From: Exserohilum rostratum
Lineage: Eukaryota; Ascomycota; Dothideomycetes; Pleosporales; Pleosporaceae
Assembly (NCBI GenBank): GCA_026367775.1
Contig: CP111155.1
Span: 620,001-684,000, forward strand
DNA length: 64,000 bases
Direction: 5' to 3'
Every line of letters begins with the position of its first letter. Position 1 is the first letter of the stretch. This document shows positions 10,321 to 22,994 of the stretch, in pieces. Below the pieces are notes generated by a model that was given only the letters and a program-made list of their open reading frames with translations, made no database searches and had not been told where the DNA came from. The translations under genes were made by a program, and so were the position numbers.

Positions 10321-12434
10321 GTCCCACTGGTTCTGGAGTCGATTTCCTGGTTTTTTTTTTCCTATGTTGATTTAATATTCCGTAAAATCGGTGGAGTTTT
10401 GCATAGCGTTGGATGGGGGGTTTTTTCTGCTTGGCGGGTGGTTGCTTCCGCCTTATTTCCATGTCTTGGTCTCTTGCATTTCTTTCGTCATATGCTTGGC
10501 TCTTCGTCTCGACGACATGACGGAGCAAGTCCGTAATACTCAATCCCACTGGATGGCATCCTTACCTTATTCTAGATCACAGTTAATAGTAACAATTCGT
10601 ATCGAGAAAGTCTGTACCCGTTAACACCTCGGCTCGAAATTTAGCATGCGTCGAGACTGTGGTGAAAGAATTCCGAGGCTGGAACTAGCCACATGATAGT
10701 CAGGCTGTGGTTGCTCCACTGGCGGCTGGAGCATTCTTTCATGGGGCGGTGGGTACAAAGCGGTTTCCACCCGTCGTTACCGCGGTACGTCTCCATTTTC
10801 TGAGGGTAAATAGTCGACGGGGCACATGCCGAAGGCCCCTCCCAGGGTCCACGGGAGTATCTGGAGAGGTCACAGGAGCATAGACCCAGGGCATTGTGGC
10901 AAGGGCCTGTCCCCAGAGCCAGAGAAGCAACGAACGCAGGGTCAGAGATTTCTGTAATGTCCCCGTATTACATGCGTATGGATGGCAGCAACGCAGAGGG
11001 TACCCCGCCAGCTTATGAATATGCCACGGCGTGAATATGGGAAGACGGCCCTAGTCCTGGCGTCCCCCACGCACGGAGCAGGGATATCTCGGGGGTAAGC
11101 AGTTGGTTTTGGAAGTAAGTCCTGGGCTGAGCATTGTACGCGTCGGAGCCAGCGGCGCGATGTCACTCTTTGGCCGTAAGTGGTGTCGAAACGTGCGACA
11201 ACAGCGGCCGTCCAGAGGCCAGATGTGGATACTCCACAGAGGAGGTGAGGGTGGCCGGCGCCAAGGAGCTTGCACGGACCCCGCTTGGCCAGTGCCTTGG
11301 ACCCCGCCATAGCCATTCAACCAAGCACGCCTTCACGATGAGCGCTGTGATTGGCTGTGCGCGACGACCATCTTCCATCGAGACTCGGTCGCCTCTGCTG
11401 CCCAGCACGACGGCGACATGCCCCCAGCGCGTCAGCGGCGCAGAGTAAATGGCTCAAGGATTCAATGCCATGCTTCGAGTATTTGCTTGGTGGTGCTTGT
11501 CGACGCCCCCCGAAGGCTTGTCGGCGGACGTCATCGGTGCGTGCCGAGTCGCCAGCTCAACTGCTCCCAACGACATCCAAGCATCCAAATCTGGGGGACA
11601 GGCAGCGCGCACACAGGGTCTCGTACGATCCGACCAGCCAGAAATGGGGCGCAGAGCACGGAAATGGCCCAGTGCATGCACTCGCTCCGTTGCTTTGTCT
11701 CGGGATCCAATGGGAGCGCGTTGCAGGCGCAGAAAAAAAGGCTAGGATTTCCTGTCGTGTGAGCTCCTTCCGCTCTGGGTGGGTCTTCGCAACCCTAGCA
11801 TCCTCGCCTTCGACTATCCACCCCCGTCGGAAGCGACGGTATCTACACTAGAATTTTCTTCGCTTGGCCCTTTATAATCTGTACCTTCGGCTCCTGCTAC
11901 AATGCTCAGCTTTGTTTATTCAAACTCGCGCGCAGCTCGTGTGCCTCCATCTTCTTATCCCAGCCCGGGCCACCGCGCCGGAGCTTCGTAATTTTTTTTC
12001 AACCTTCGAGCCCACAACTGCCCATTCGGCTGCCACGGCAATCAGCTGTCCTGGATAGTGTGCGCCATCAGCTACGACATCAAACGCCAGTGACCCGCGC
12101 AGACGGTCATTCGGGAATAGTATTCGTCTCGGGACCTCCGGTCGTATTACTAGGGTCTGTTTGCAGATCCCACCCACCACTCAGAGGCCTCGCTCTTCAA
12201 CGTGGTACTGTTCTGCCCTTTGCGTGGGACTAGTGGAGAGCGATCCAGCAAAAATTACCCATACATCTTTTCGGCCCATCTGTTCGCCTCAAGTCCAATC
12301 TCGGCACATATAAGCGTTGGCTGCGTCCCGTTCCTCTGGGCAAAGCTTGACCAGGCTTCTTCCACTTCCTCTTCTTTACTGCAAGAAGCAGGTGGCCACG
12401 AGATCCCAACACCTCTCGTCGCCCTATTCTTATC
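10321..12434. other. intergenic, promoter side of the phosphate transporter
   Basis: This 2.1 kb starts with a T-tract 3' UTR (10350-10361) and ends with a CT-rich leader before the transporter ATG. Frames of up to 166 aa occur on both strands between 11050 and 11850 but overlap each other and show no family resemblance. No CACGTG Pho4-type site was seen here. No gene is supported. Confidence 0.5.
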
Positions 12435-14504
12435 ATGGCCAACAACGTCGAAGCCCCAGAGTCCATTAGGGACTATGGTGTTGCTGCCCCTCACGGTCCC
12501 AACATGACCGGCCAGCACCAAGCTACCCAGGAAATCGACATTCGTCACGACATGAGCGCAAACGAGGCCAACGTCTTCCATGCCTTGCTCCACCCCGATG
12601 ACCTCTACAATGCCGAAGGAACGTACTGGGCCGATATGCCTCTCGGTCAACGGGTCAAGTTTGTTGGACATGTCGACGCTGAAGAAGCAAAGGCTGAGGC
12701 CTCCTACTTCTGGGACATGTTCAAGAACGACCCTCTCGCCCCCCTGGGTCACTACTTCCGCACTTGTGTTATCCCTGGTGCCGGTCTTGGTTTGGAAGGG
12801 TAAGTTTTCATCTGAGTTCACATGATCCAATATGTTCTAACAAGCTCTCTTAGTTACGTCCTCTTCTCCATTGGCAATGTCCGTCCCTTACTCCAGGCTG
12901 CTTTCCCTGCCTGCTGGGGTAAACACAAGATCTGTGACGAGACATGGCTTCAGGCTATTGATTACCTCGAGATTTGCGGTATTATAGTCGGTCAAATCCT
13001 CGTCGGTATCGTTGGTGACTGGCTCGGTCGCCGTTTCGGTCTCATTCAGGACGCTACTATCATGTTCATCGGTCTCCTTATGCTTACTGCCGCTTGGGGT
13101 GTTACCGAAAACGGCTGGGTTATCTGCTATGTCTGGGCTCTCTTCTTCTACGGTATCGGTGTCGGAGGCGAGTACCCCATGACTGCAACTGCTGGTATGG
13201 AGAATGCCGTCGGGTCTGGAAAGGTTTCTACCAAGGACGACCGTCTGCACCGCGGAAGGAAGGTCACCAGTGCCTTTTTGATGCAGGGTTGGGGTCAGTT
13301 CTTCAACCAGGTCATTCTCATCCTCCTTCTTCTCATCTTCCACGGTGGATCGTCGCCTCCTTACTCCAAGACTCTGGCGCAATGGACCTACCGCGTCTCT
13401 TTCGCTATTCCCGCCGTCGGAACGCTCTGGCTCGTTTACTTCCGTTACTACAAGATGAAGTCGGCTTCTAAGCAGCTTATGCTGTCCAAGAAGAAGTCCA
13501 ACGTTACCGGATACGATGTCCAGTCGCTGAAGCTCACCTTTACCTACTTTGGCCCCCGTCTTCTGGCTACTGCTGGTGCCTGGTTCGCCAACGATGTCTT
13601 CTTCTACGGTAACAAGCTTTTCCAGAACGAGTTCATTAGCATCATCACGCCTGGCAACAAGTCTGTTATGGTCGGCTGGTTGTACAACCTGATCAACGTT
13701 GGTGTCTCGCTCTGCGGATACTACCTTGCATCCCTGCTTATTGACAACAAGCTCTACGGCCGCAAGTGGATGATGATTGTCGGTTTCTTGGCCGATTTTG
13801 TCCTCTTCATCATCCCCGGTTTCGCCCTGGATTACTTTACTTCGATTGAGAACATTCACGGTTTCCAGGCCATGTACTTCCTGTCTTCGTTCTTTAACCA
13901 GTTCGGACCCAACAGTGTTACTTTCCTTGTCGCCGCTGAGGTGTTCCCCACACCCGTTCGCGCTACTGCGCACGGATTCAGTGCCGCCTGCGGTAAGGCT
14001 GGTGCCCTGCTCGCTGCCGTTCTCTACAACTACATCGACACCCAGACCAAGTTTTACTTCGTCCCCTGGTTCGGTCTCGCTGGTGCTCTTCTCACCCTCC
14101 TCTTCCTTCCCGACACCACTGGTCTTGACCTCAAGGAGCAGGAGCGTCGCTGGGCTTACATTCGTGCCGGCAAGGAGCACGAGTACCACGGCATTGCCAT
14201 TCACTGGAAGCACCTTTCTTGGTGGGAGCGTTTCCGCGGACAGCACAAGGGATACAACGCCAAGCTCGACTACCAGCAGAAGATTGACGAGATGCGTGCC
14301 GACTGGGTCGAGCGTCAGCAACACAAGTTTTCTGAGAAGAACGGTTGGGAAGGTGCTGAGGCTGAGGAGGACGACCACCAGGACGTGCACAACTACTTTA
14401 AGCGCACTACGCCTGGCACTCCAACCGGACCTGAGCCCATGATGGGAGCCAAGTCTGTTGCAGACAGCGACTCTGCAGATGAGATTACGAGGGAAAAGAA
14501 CTGA
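12435..14504 (+). CDS. MFS transporter of the phosphate:H+ symporter family
   Basis: Exons 12435-12799 and 12854-14504, joined across a 54-bp intron (GTAAGT...TTCTAAC...TTAG), encode 671 aa. A hydrophilic N-terminus of about 110 residues precedes 12 predicted membrane segments split by a central loop. Diagnostic features include GQILVGIVGDWLGRRFG (the MFS GDxxGRR loop after TM2), GIGVGGEYPMTATAGMENA in TM4, and the second-half repeat region around LLIDNKLYGRKWM. The PHS family contains yeast Pho84 and glycerophosphodiester transporters; the substrate is therefore probably inorganic phosphate or a phosphate ester. At 671 aa it is longer than Pho84 because of the N-terminal extension and an acidic C-terminal tail. 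Codon use is strongly C-ending, suggesting high expression. Confidence 0.88.
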
Positions 14505-14732
14505 TAAATGTAATGGGACGAAAAAAATGGTGTTAGGAATGAAGGGTTTTCTTCGAAATTAAAAGAGAGAGGCCCTTGTTTCTTGTATTTTGTTTTACTA
14601 TTCTTTGCTTTCATTATCACTTGATTCCCAGCATGATCACGGCGCTTTTTTCATTGTTCAAACGCACCCAGGGTGCAGTAGTCAATACGAGGATCCAATA
14701 TATCCATACTTTTCATCCATGTCTTTTGAGAG

Positions 14733-14781
14733 TTGTTCTGGATACGTGACTCAACAAAGGAAGCACAGCCAGGAAACCCAC
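14733..14781 (+). repeat. direct repeat, left copy (interrupted by MITE-A)
   Basis: The sequence from TTCTGGATACGTGACTCAAC to AGGAAACCCAC recurs with small differences at 15374-15421. This left copy is interrupted by MITE-A and resumes at 14983. The right copy is uninterrupted. Confidence 0.7.
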
Positions 14782-14982
14782 GTCTTAGTCGACTGAAATA
14801 CCCGGATATAACCACCATCACATCATGTCTAGCAGGTAATAGGGTTAAGTACCTAGTATTATTCAGCATATAGTTGTATTAAGGAAGTAGTAGTATTGCA
14901 GATGTAGCTAATTACAAGCAGCAGTAGCAGCAGCTATGTCTCAGCAGGGTGGTTCTATCCGACTATTTCGATTGACTAAAAG
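14782..14982 (+). mobile_element. MITE-A, 201-bp inverted-repeat element
   Basis: Begins GTCTTAGTCGACTGAAATA and ends with the inverted counterpart CGATTGACTAAAAG. The terminal inverted repeats span about 32 bp with about three quarters of positions matching. It is flanked on both sides by CCCAC (14777-14781 and 14983-14987), consistent with a 5-bp target duplication. The interior is A/T-rich with GTAGTA and AGCAGCAG runs and has no coding capacity. This fits a non-autonomous DNA transposon similar in kind to the short repeats known from Parastagonospora, but the family is not identified. Confidence 0.75.
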
Positions 14983-15069
14983 CCCACCTATCATGACACA
15001 TCAACATGGTCTGTTTGCTTCTGCGAATGGCCCAAAAAGGAAAAAAAAAAAGACATGACCCTTGCACAC

Positions 15070-15265
15070 CCTCTTAGTTAACCCAAATAGTCGGATAGAA
15101 CCCTGCTAAGACATTGCTACTACTACTACTTTTTAAATCTTAATACGTTGTAAATACAATAATATATCTAATATTACTACGTACTTGACTCTATCACACG
15201 CTAGATATAGTATGGTGGTGGTAGTCATGTCTACGTATTTCCGTCGACTGGGAGACTACTGTACG
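15070..15265 (-). mobile_element. MITE-B, diverged copy in opposite orientation
   Basis: On the minus strand it reads AGTCGACGGAAATACGTAG at one end. It passes through GATAGAGTCAAGTACGTAGTA and TCTTAGCAGGGTTCTATCC before ending in the other terminal repeat, CTTAGTTAACCCAAATAG on the plus strand. It is collinear with MITE-A throughout, with many substitutions and small gaps, so it is an older copy. It lies head-to-head with MITE-A about 90 bp away. Confidence 0.7.
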
Positions 15266-15373
15266 GGGACACATCCCCGATAGAAGCAAAAGAAGGTGAG
15301 AAAAAGTTATGTAGGCATGTACGTACGTATGTAGTTAGTAATAGTAGTAGTAGTAGTCAAGAAGAGTCTTTGT

Positions 15374-15470
15374 TCTGGGATACGTGACTCAACATGGGGA
15401 AAGCACAGCCCAGGAACCCACCTATGACAACCTACAGCAACATGATTTTGCTTGCTTCTGTTGTTGAAAA
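15374..15470 (+). repeat. direct repeat, right copy; empty site of MITE-A
   Basis: The repeat is continuous here: GAACCCACCTATGACAACC reads straight through the point where the left copy is split by MITE-A, with only one CCCAC (15417-15421). Similarity continues downstream (CAACATG...TTTGCTTGCTTCTG). It therefore documents the pre-insertion state. Confidence 0.65.
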
Positions 15471-18461
15471 GAACCCATGTTGTTGAATCGACAGAGCTCT
15501 CCTGTTGGCTTCTGCAACCAATGGAAAAGCAAGGATATATGGTAAGGTGTAGAACACGCTCATGTCATGTCGTGCAACAGCAACAGTAACCACAGTATCC
15601 ACTTTGTTAGCGCCGGCCAGCCCGTCTGTCCGTCGTCGCGCAAGATATGGTACGTACATACATATGTATGTATGGCCGTCACCAAAGCGACCGATCGACC
15701 GACCGACCGACAGATGCCCGTCTAACCAGCTTAGCTCCGTAGCACGAAGAGAGAGAGAGAAAAAAAAACGGCGCATCCACATCCGTCGCATGCGTCCCGG
15801 TTGCACCACGACAGTTTTGGACCATGATGCGGTGTTTTTTCCATGCTTCCTCTTTTCGCTTCTTTCTCGTACCTTTTGTTGCTTCTTCGCTGCATACACG
15901 GGCACCGCCGTTTCAAGAGCCAAGCCCAGCATGTGTGAGACAAGCTACATGGCTTGTAACATGTGTATACACATGTCGATGTTTTGCGAGCAGACAGACG
16001 ACACGACAAGCCCTTGTTCGCTTGGTTTCGCCTCGCCTCACCTCACGCCTTCTTCAAAAAAGGACCAATCAAAGTGTTTTGAAGCGGCCAATTGCGCAAG
16101 AACGGCCGCTGGTGCCCTCACACCAGGTCTAAAATGGAAAATGCGATGTCACTCGGTCTTTCACAATTTTTTCTTTCCTTCATTCTTTCTCTGTATTACT
16201 CCATGATCACGATCACGATGCGCGGTGTAGAAGTAGCGTGGCAGAGTACGTGCGGGGGCGCCGTGACTGTTAAGCGCAAGTGCGAGGGCAAAAAAGATGG
16301 GGAAGGAAAGCAGTTGGGTGCGTTGGGCGCGCTTTGCTCCGTTTGGCGCGCTGAGCTCGGGGTCGTCGTCGGGCGGGCTTTGGGGGCGGTACGAGCGCGC
16401 ACGATCGCGAGCGAGTGAGGGGCGGAAGGAACCGCAATTGCGCGAGATAACTTCGTATTTGGATTTACATGGCCAAGTGCGGAAATTTCTAGATGGTGAG
16501 GTAAGTGGGGGGAAGGAAGAGGGTCTGTGAGCAATATGGGATTTCGGAGGAAAAATTGCGACGGCATTGAGCATGATACGAAGAAGGGAGAGGTGTGGTG
16601 ATGGGTGGCAGTGCAAGGGTACTATAGGCCGGGAGTATAGCATAAAAGGTGACAAAAAAAGAGCATTGCATAAGGAACGCTTTGAAGAGGTCCAGTTTTT
16701 TTCCGCGTGTTTCGCCTTGTTTATTCTGCGAGCGAGTCGGGTCAATGGGTGGCTGCCCTCGATTACGATATACTTTGGCGCACCGCCTCGAGGACTGTTG
16801 GTCAACGCGCGGTCTAGATGGAAAAGGAACAAGGATGGGAGAAAAATTCATCAACGACAGGCAACGGATCTGGCAAGACGAGCGGAGAGATTCACAGGCA
16901 CAAGACGTCATGATCAGCCTGTTATCGCGGGCCCAGGATAAGGAAGGCACGAAACGAGATTAGCAACATGGGGTTGACCGCTTGCGAGTGCGCAGACGTG
17001 GCGTGAGCTTGGTTGCATTTGGCCTCTCCGCCGTAATGTAGGTACAGCGTGCATGTTGCATTTGGTGTGGATAGATTGTGCGTGTGGGGAATCAACGGGC
17101 TTGCGCATGCGCGGCGTGCAGCAGGGCAGGACTATAGTATGTAGCGGTAGTATAGTTCAGAAAGCATGCAGGCTGGGCAGAGTGGTTGGGACGGGACAAA
17201 CAAAGATTGCGGGCGGTAGGGGGAGGCTGTTGGGATCGGCATGGGCAGGCAATTGCGCGTAGCAATACCGCCATGCATGCAGGGGAAAAAATTGGATCGC
17301 GGTGAGGCTGGTGAAGAAAGGCGGTAGGTGGTGGTTGATGAGCAAGGGGACACGCGTCGCTTTGTCACGGGCCTTGCCATGTGGGCGAAACAAACACGCA
17401 GCGGTTTGCGGGCCATTGGCAGATGACAAGTCGGGGTGGTTGCTAAAGTTAGTAGATGGCGAGGATTGCGAGGACGGAGGACGCGAAACACAGCCCAGGT
17501 CGGGACTCATGTTGCATGGCGGCGTGCAGAGTTGGAGCGATAGCAAGCCTTTGGCCGAGGCGGGCGGCGACAGGTCGGGGCAACGATCAGCGGAGCAAAA
17601 AAAGAAAAGCGGTCCACGACAGGGTCGAGCCGATCGAATGGCGAGGGCCCTGCCCCTGGGGGAGGACAAAGGGTATGCTGGTCGCACAGCCGCTCGACGG
17701 GGCGGGAGGCGTTTGCTGGCCGCCGCCGCGATAAGCTGCGCACGTCCGCGCTGCGACAAGCGAGCTGTGCTGGTGCTGGTCTATAGGATAGCATAGCATA
17801 CGTAGGCGTCTGGTGGAGGGGCGTGTTGCGTGGCACGGCTGCCAGCCATCTCTCAGCCCTCTTTGTCGACTCGATTGGCGGCGGGCGCTGCGAGCAAATC
17901 GAGGTGGTTAGGCGGTTCGGCAGGTGCAAGGTAGCAGATAGAGTATCCTTCACCCACCCCCCGCAGGCTGTCCAATAGGCGGCACGGCCATGGCAAGCAA
18001 AAAGCAGCGATTCGGCGCGACTCAGCCATTTGGCGGCAGGGGCCTGGCGTGCCCAACGGTTCCAGCAAGAAACATGGCCGCGATTCTTGGAACAATGCTT
18101 GTCCGTCCTGCCAATGCCGCCCGGGGGGCCGCCCTGCGCTGCTTCCTGGCTGGCTGCTTCCACCGGACGCCTCCCTCGCTCTTGCCAGGCCCTCTTGTGC
18201 ACGGTCCGCCCCAGCCCAGTGGGGCCTCCATTGCGACACACCACCGCCCACCCAGGTGCAAACCCCAAGCCGACAACAAATAAATAGACGCGCCCGAGTG
18301 CCTGTCTGTCTTTCTCTTCACTCCCATCATCACCAAGCGTCCAGTCCAGACAGCATCGTATCATCTCGATCCGTCCACTCGGTCATCCAGTCGCTATCTT
18401 CATCCCAGCTTGTACTACTCTACTCTACTCTACTCTTAATACTCAACACCACATAATCAAG

Positions 18462-19131
18462 ATGCGCTTCTCCATCGCCTCCGTTGCCCTCCTCGCCGGT
18501 GCCGTCGCCGCTGTTCCCCAGTACGGCGTCCAGCCCATCACCCAGATCTCCGACGGCCAGATCCAGGCTCCTCCCGCTACGCCGCCTGCTGGTTCTCCCT
18601 CCCCGGTTCCCACTCCCGGAGCCTCTTCCGTCGCCTCTCTCCCCGTTCCTGAGGGCTCCCACCTGCCCGTTCCCGGAGTTTCTCACTCTGGCGTCCCCGT
18701 TCCCGGAGTCTCTCCCTCCGCTGCTCCTTCTCCTTCCGCCCCTGCTGTTTCCGGCCCTGCTGGATCGGCTCCCGCTGGCACTCCTGGCGTCCCAGGTAAG
18801 CTCTACTTGCACCAATTGATGCTCATCACATACTAACATAACCACAGTCGTCACCTCTGCTGTCGTTGTTCCCACTGCCACCCCCATCGTTCCTGGTGGC
18901 CCCATGACCCCCATTGCTGGCGGCAACGCTACCGTGCCTGTCATCTCTGGCACTGGCTCCACTCCCTCATCGACTGCCTCTGGCGAGGAGTCCACCGGTA
19001 CCAGCGAGGCTGGCAGCTCCAGCAGCCCTACCAGGAGCGCAAGTGCTCCCGGCTCCACTGGCGCCGCCGCCGGCAACATGGTCTCCTTCGGTGGTCTCGT
19101 CCTCGCCATCGGTGCCGCCGTCCTGGCTTAA
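18462..19131 (+). CDS. secreted Pro/Ser-rich protein with GPI-anchor signal
   Basis: Exons 18462-18795 and 18848-19131, across a 52-bp intron containing ACTAAC, encode 205 aa. Residues 1-17 form a signal peptide (MRFSIASVALLAGAVAA). The body is low-complexity: Pro-, Ser-, Val- and Gly-rich with a repeated PVPGVS motif, then a Thr/Ser/Gly stretch suited to O-mannosylation. The C-terminus has a small-residue omega region followed by a hydrophobic tail (VSFGGLVLAIGAAVLA), the GPI-attachment signature. It is probably a cell-wall or plasma-membrane structural mannoprotein. Such proteins diverge fast, so the family cannot be named. Confidence 0.85.
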
Positions 19132-21239
19132 ACACCACACCATGCGCTACATCACCGACTCATTATCATTCTTCATAGTATATCCGCAACCTTTTGTCAC
19201 GACTCTGGGGTTGTTATTTGTTTGTTTAAAGGCCCAGCATGGAGTATCAAGTTTTTGGAGAGCATTGTCATTGTGACTGGGTTTTAATTATTGGGACCAA
19301 AAGGCGTGCATCTGGGAGATTCAAGGTTGGCCTAACGACTCTTACTTAATGCGACACGTCCCAACGTGTGACGCCGAACATAGTGTTCAGTTCATGTTAA
19401 TAACTGGTTAATCACCAATTCAAGACAATTTCGACACACCGCAAGGTTGCTGTCTGATAAAAAAAAACAATATTTTCAGTGTTTGAAGTGATTGTGTGAT
19501 GTTGATGTGATGAAACTATCGAGTAGCCATAAGTTTGTTTTTTGCAAAAGGGGCTCTGGTACGCCGATAGGACGGTGGCTCGGGTACCTGACGATCGCTC
19601 GTCACGTGGTCTGCATGCATGACAATAGTAGCTCTTGGCCGGATAAACCAACCCAAGACCTAGTGTACCACGAAACCGCCATCCTCAAGACTGCCGCCAC
19701 GACAATGTACAGTTCAAGCCATGTGGTTCTTGGTTCCCCACCCATCCCAGCCCCGAGCTTCCCGTAATCGCTTACACTCCCCCCATGGTCCAGGTGAGAC
19801 ATGCAGCGGGCGGCCCCGACCCCGACCCCTCGGACCATCCATAGACAAGCAACAAAAAGCACAAGCCTTGGGCCCGCGCTAACACTTGTTCCTTCCCAAG
19901 CGGATGCCGCCGGCTTGTGCACACCCACACCCACCCACCCATCCATCTGTTCTAGATGCATGTCTAGTTTGGCGTGAACCCATCGTTTGGTCCTTGGTCT
20001 TGTTTTGGAATTTTCTTTCTCCTCTTCCTAGTCGCGCGAGTAATGAGTACTACTATGTATCTTACTATAGAAAGTGGTCTTGGTTGATGCGCTGCGCTGC
20101 GCTGCACTATACTACTAATCCAGCGCTGCAATTTCCACATGCACGTGTGCGTTGAAAAGTGCCGCTTACATTACATACTAACTACTCTATTCAAATCACG
20201 AGATTCCGCGGCAGTGACAGTGGCAAGCGAAACAAGCATGGTAAAGTGACCAAAAAAAATCATTTCTCAACATCATCATCATCGTTGCGATTCCAGACTT
20301 TTGTGGTTCCTTACTTTTCCTCTCTGCCATCAGCTCTTTCTCTTTTACCCCCCTTTTTCCCTCCCCCCTTTTCTTTTTTGCCTCTCGTCCTCTCTCTCAC
20401 TCTCACAACGTTACATCATCTTCCCCCCCCCTTCTTTTCTTACGTACTCTTTCTTTTCCCGATTTCTGACTGTTCCAGGTCTCTGACTGACTGTTCTGAC
20501 TGTTTTGACTTTGCCGCCCCCCATGTCTTGAAACAGGCGCGGCTCACTCTTGTCTCTCGCCTAGCTAGCCATGTAGCTGACATGTGTTGAAACAAGATCT
20601 CATAAAGCTAAAATAATTTTTGCCTCCCCATCCTTGGCTTTTCTTCATACTTACTTGCATGTGCGGTGAGGGCGCGCGCACATACACACAGCGTGGTAAT
20701 AGTACTGGATCTTTTTTTTTTCTGTTTTCGTCTATTTTGATACGGTTGGGAAAGGTAAACGCCACGGCAAATGGACAAGACGCTATACATGGTTTCCGCG
20801 GACATCTGTGCTGCAAGCAAGGAATCTAGAACCTCGAACTCTATTCCAAATATCAGACTAACATCCGTCTTCTGGCGCAAATATGCACTATTTTCTGGAT
20901 GCAATTTCACAAATGCATCGCAGCTGCATGCAGGTATGCATGCTGGGTACCCTGGGTGGAAACGAATCCGAGGTGAAAGAGATTGCATACACTACAATTG
21001 TTTGCCGAATTGTCGCGTCATGATGGACCATGGTATGTGTCGCGGAGAAGAAAAAGGGTTACCAAGGTACGATGTGCATTGGAGCCGGTAGAGTTTGCGG
21101 CTGTAGATTTCTGAGGGGTCTTCCAACCCACATATCCTCACATATCGAAAGACAGAGAGGAAAAAAGATACAGTAACATGACATCCACGCGTGATGGAAA
21201 CAACAGAGGGTATCATTCTTCTAAGCTAACTCGTCTTCT
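19132..21239. other. intergenic between convergent genes
   Basis: This 2.1 kb separates the ends of the GPI-protein gene and the Noc4 gene. It is notable only for a long pyrimidine-rich tract at 20290-20470 (runs of C and T) and a purine/pyrimidine bias around it. No coding signal stands out. Confidence 0.5.
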
Positions 21240-22994
21240 TCACCTCGCCTCAATCACGTGCGTGAGGAGCTGGCCCAACGGATTCAGTCCTTCGTCTGCT
21301 GTCAAAATACGCTTTGGAATCTCAAACTCGATTTCGGGCTCCTTCTTGAGATCACGGTCGAGCTCCACGTCGAGCAGCTACACTGCATGTCAGCACAAAT
21401 CATATCTTGTGAAAAAAAAAGGGATACTTACTGCAGTGTACGAATGGTCCAAAAAGTCCTCCAGATTGTATGCTCGTTTTGTGAATTGCTCCGAGATGAT
21501 CTTGGCCAGTGTAGCAACGTTGGGGTGGTAGTGTGATTGCAGGGCCTCCAGTTCCCACACACTGCTCTCAATGGCATTAGTGAGAAAAGGGTCCATTTCC
21601 TCCATGTCGAACGGGTCGTCCATGCCCTCTTCTTCCACTTCCTTTTTCAGTGCCGGGTCCCGGATCTCGCGGTGCATCATGAATGTGCAGGCAGGGTGCC
21701 GTTTGAACATGTTGTACACCCATGGTACCACGACAACAATACCCGCTGGCGGTCCGTGGAGTGCCAACCGCGAGAGACGCTTGATGAAGCTGGCGACAAG
21801 GGTGGCCGGCAAGTGAGACGATGACATAAAGGTGTCTAGGAGGCGGAAGAAGCGCGATCGGTGCTTCGAGTGTAAGAGGCCTTCGTCGAGGAGCGAGTAG
21901 AGTTTGACGTAGAAAGATGGGTAGTCCAAGTTCTTCTCCGAAATGAGATAGTAGATTCCAGATAGGGCGAGGAGCGATGTTGCACCGCCAACATTGTACG
22001 AGTCGGTCAAAAAATCGGACAAGATTTCTGGCTGGTGGAACCAAGGCGCAATCTGGTAGGAGAAGGTGGTCAAAATGGACTTTCGCTGCTCCTTCGTAAG
22101 ACCTGCGCGCATCATCGCCAGCCATGCCCCTTGTGCCTTTTCTTTGTATGCCTGAAGAGAAGGGATTGGGCTCTTTCCTTGCACCTCGATGTAAAAGTTT
22201 TGGATATCGGCCTTGGATTTGGGGACTTCGCCGAGTGTCGAGAGGAGCGACATGCTATTGGCAGCTACAAGCTGTCTTGTGCTAACGTCCAGGTCTTCAT
22301 CGAGTATGTTTCTAATTATGTCAGTAGGAATCTCACTCAAGAAAGATATCAGTGCTCACTTGATGGTTTGGAAGGTCTGGTATCGAATGTCGTCAAACTG
22401 CTTGAGGTACTTTTCCGCAAATTCCTCGCGATTCAGATCGTCCAACGGGAGGCGCAGCAACACGCCAATGAGACGAGGCAGAATTCCATTCTTGATCTTG
22501 AAGTCCTTCTGCGACTTTGCTTCCTCCTTGGCCAGTCGCATGAGTAGAGTCAGGGCGACCGACTGCTTTGGAGGGTGCTCGCTGCGGAGGAAGTCGTCCA
22601 GAAGAACCTGGCAGAGCTCTCGGTAGCGCTCCTTCAGCCACGATACAATTACGCCCTCTGCCTCGCTCATGCCCTTGCTCTTGACCATGTCGCCCGTCAC
22701 CAGTAGTCGCGAGAAGACTCGACAGAGTGCAACAGCCGCGAGGATTGGGCCCTCATTTTCCGCGTCTGATTGCTTTGCTCGCTGCAGCAGCGTGGCAATG
22801 TTGTTGTAGTGTCGTCGCGATTCGAGAATTTGAGCTTCGAGCTGGACGATTTCGGATTGGATGTCTTCGCCGTCGTCGCTGGCGGAAGACTTGCGCCGGC
22901 TCTTGGATTTGGATTCGCCACGGTCGGGCTTGCTTGGATCTCTCTTCCTCTTGACTCCAGACATGCCGGCGGCTGCTGCTTTCGTTCCCGGCAT
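21240..22994 (-). CDS. NOC4: nucleolar complex protein 4 (ribosome biogenesis)
   Basis: Exons 22360-22994, 21432-22311 and 21240-21377 (introns of 48 and 54 bp) encode 550 aa, almost the length of yeast Noc4. The N-terminus is basic and nuclear-localisation-like (KRKRD, KSKSRRK), followed by helical repeats. The CBF/Mak21 domain is in the second half, with blocks GGATSLLALSGIYYLI, DYPSFYVKLYSLLDEGLLHS and RFFRLLDTFMSSSHLPATLV. The C-terminal HPACTFMMHRE, DPFDMEEMDP and SYTAV segments are typical of the family. With Nop14, Noc4 is required for 40S subunit maturation and nuclear export. Its start lies 209 bp from that of the divergent ATP4 gene. Confidence 0.92.

Larger units (their letters stand above)
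14505..18461. other. 4-kb gene-free region containing MITEs and microsatellites
   Basis: The first third (14733-15470) holds the two inverted-repeat elements and a direct repeat listed separately. Around 15655-15712 there are tracts of TACA/TATG and CCGA repeats. From 16000 to 18400 the DNA is G/C-rich with many overlapping frames on both strands, none convincing. The last 250 bp are C/T-rich with a (CTACT)n run at 18413-18436, and are the likely leader of the GPI-protein gene. Confidence 0.55.

Noticed and set aside
12888..14390. 500-residue open frame antisense to the phosphate transporter
   Set aside because: It is the mirror of a strongly C-ending coding sequence. Codon bias creates long antisense frames; there is no family resemblance.
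15655..15712. CRISPR-like or regulatory repeat array
   Set aside because: These are TACA/TATG and CCGA microsatellites with no spacers, in a eukaryotic genome.
15432..17800. Several 100-220-residue frames in the gene-free region
   Set aside because: They overlap on both strands, depend on simple repeats, and lack splice logic, start context or recognisable motifs.
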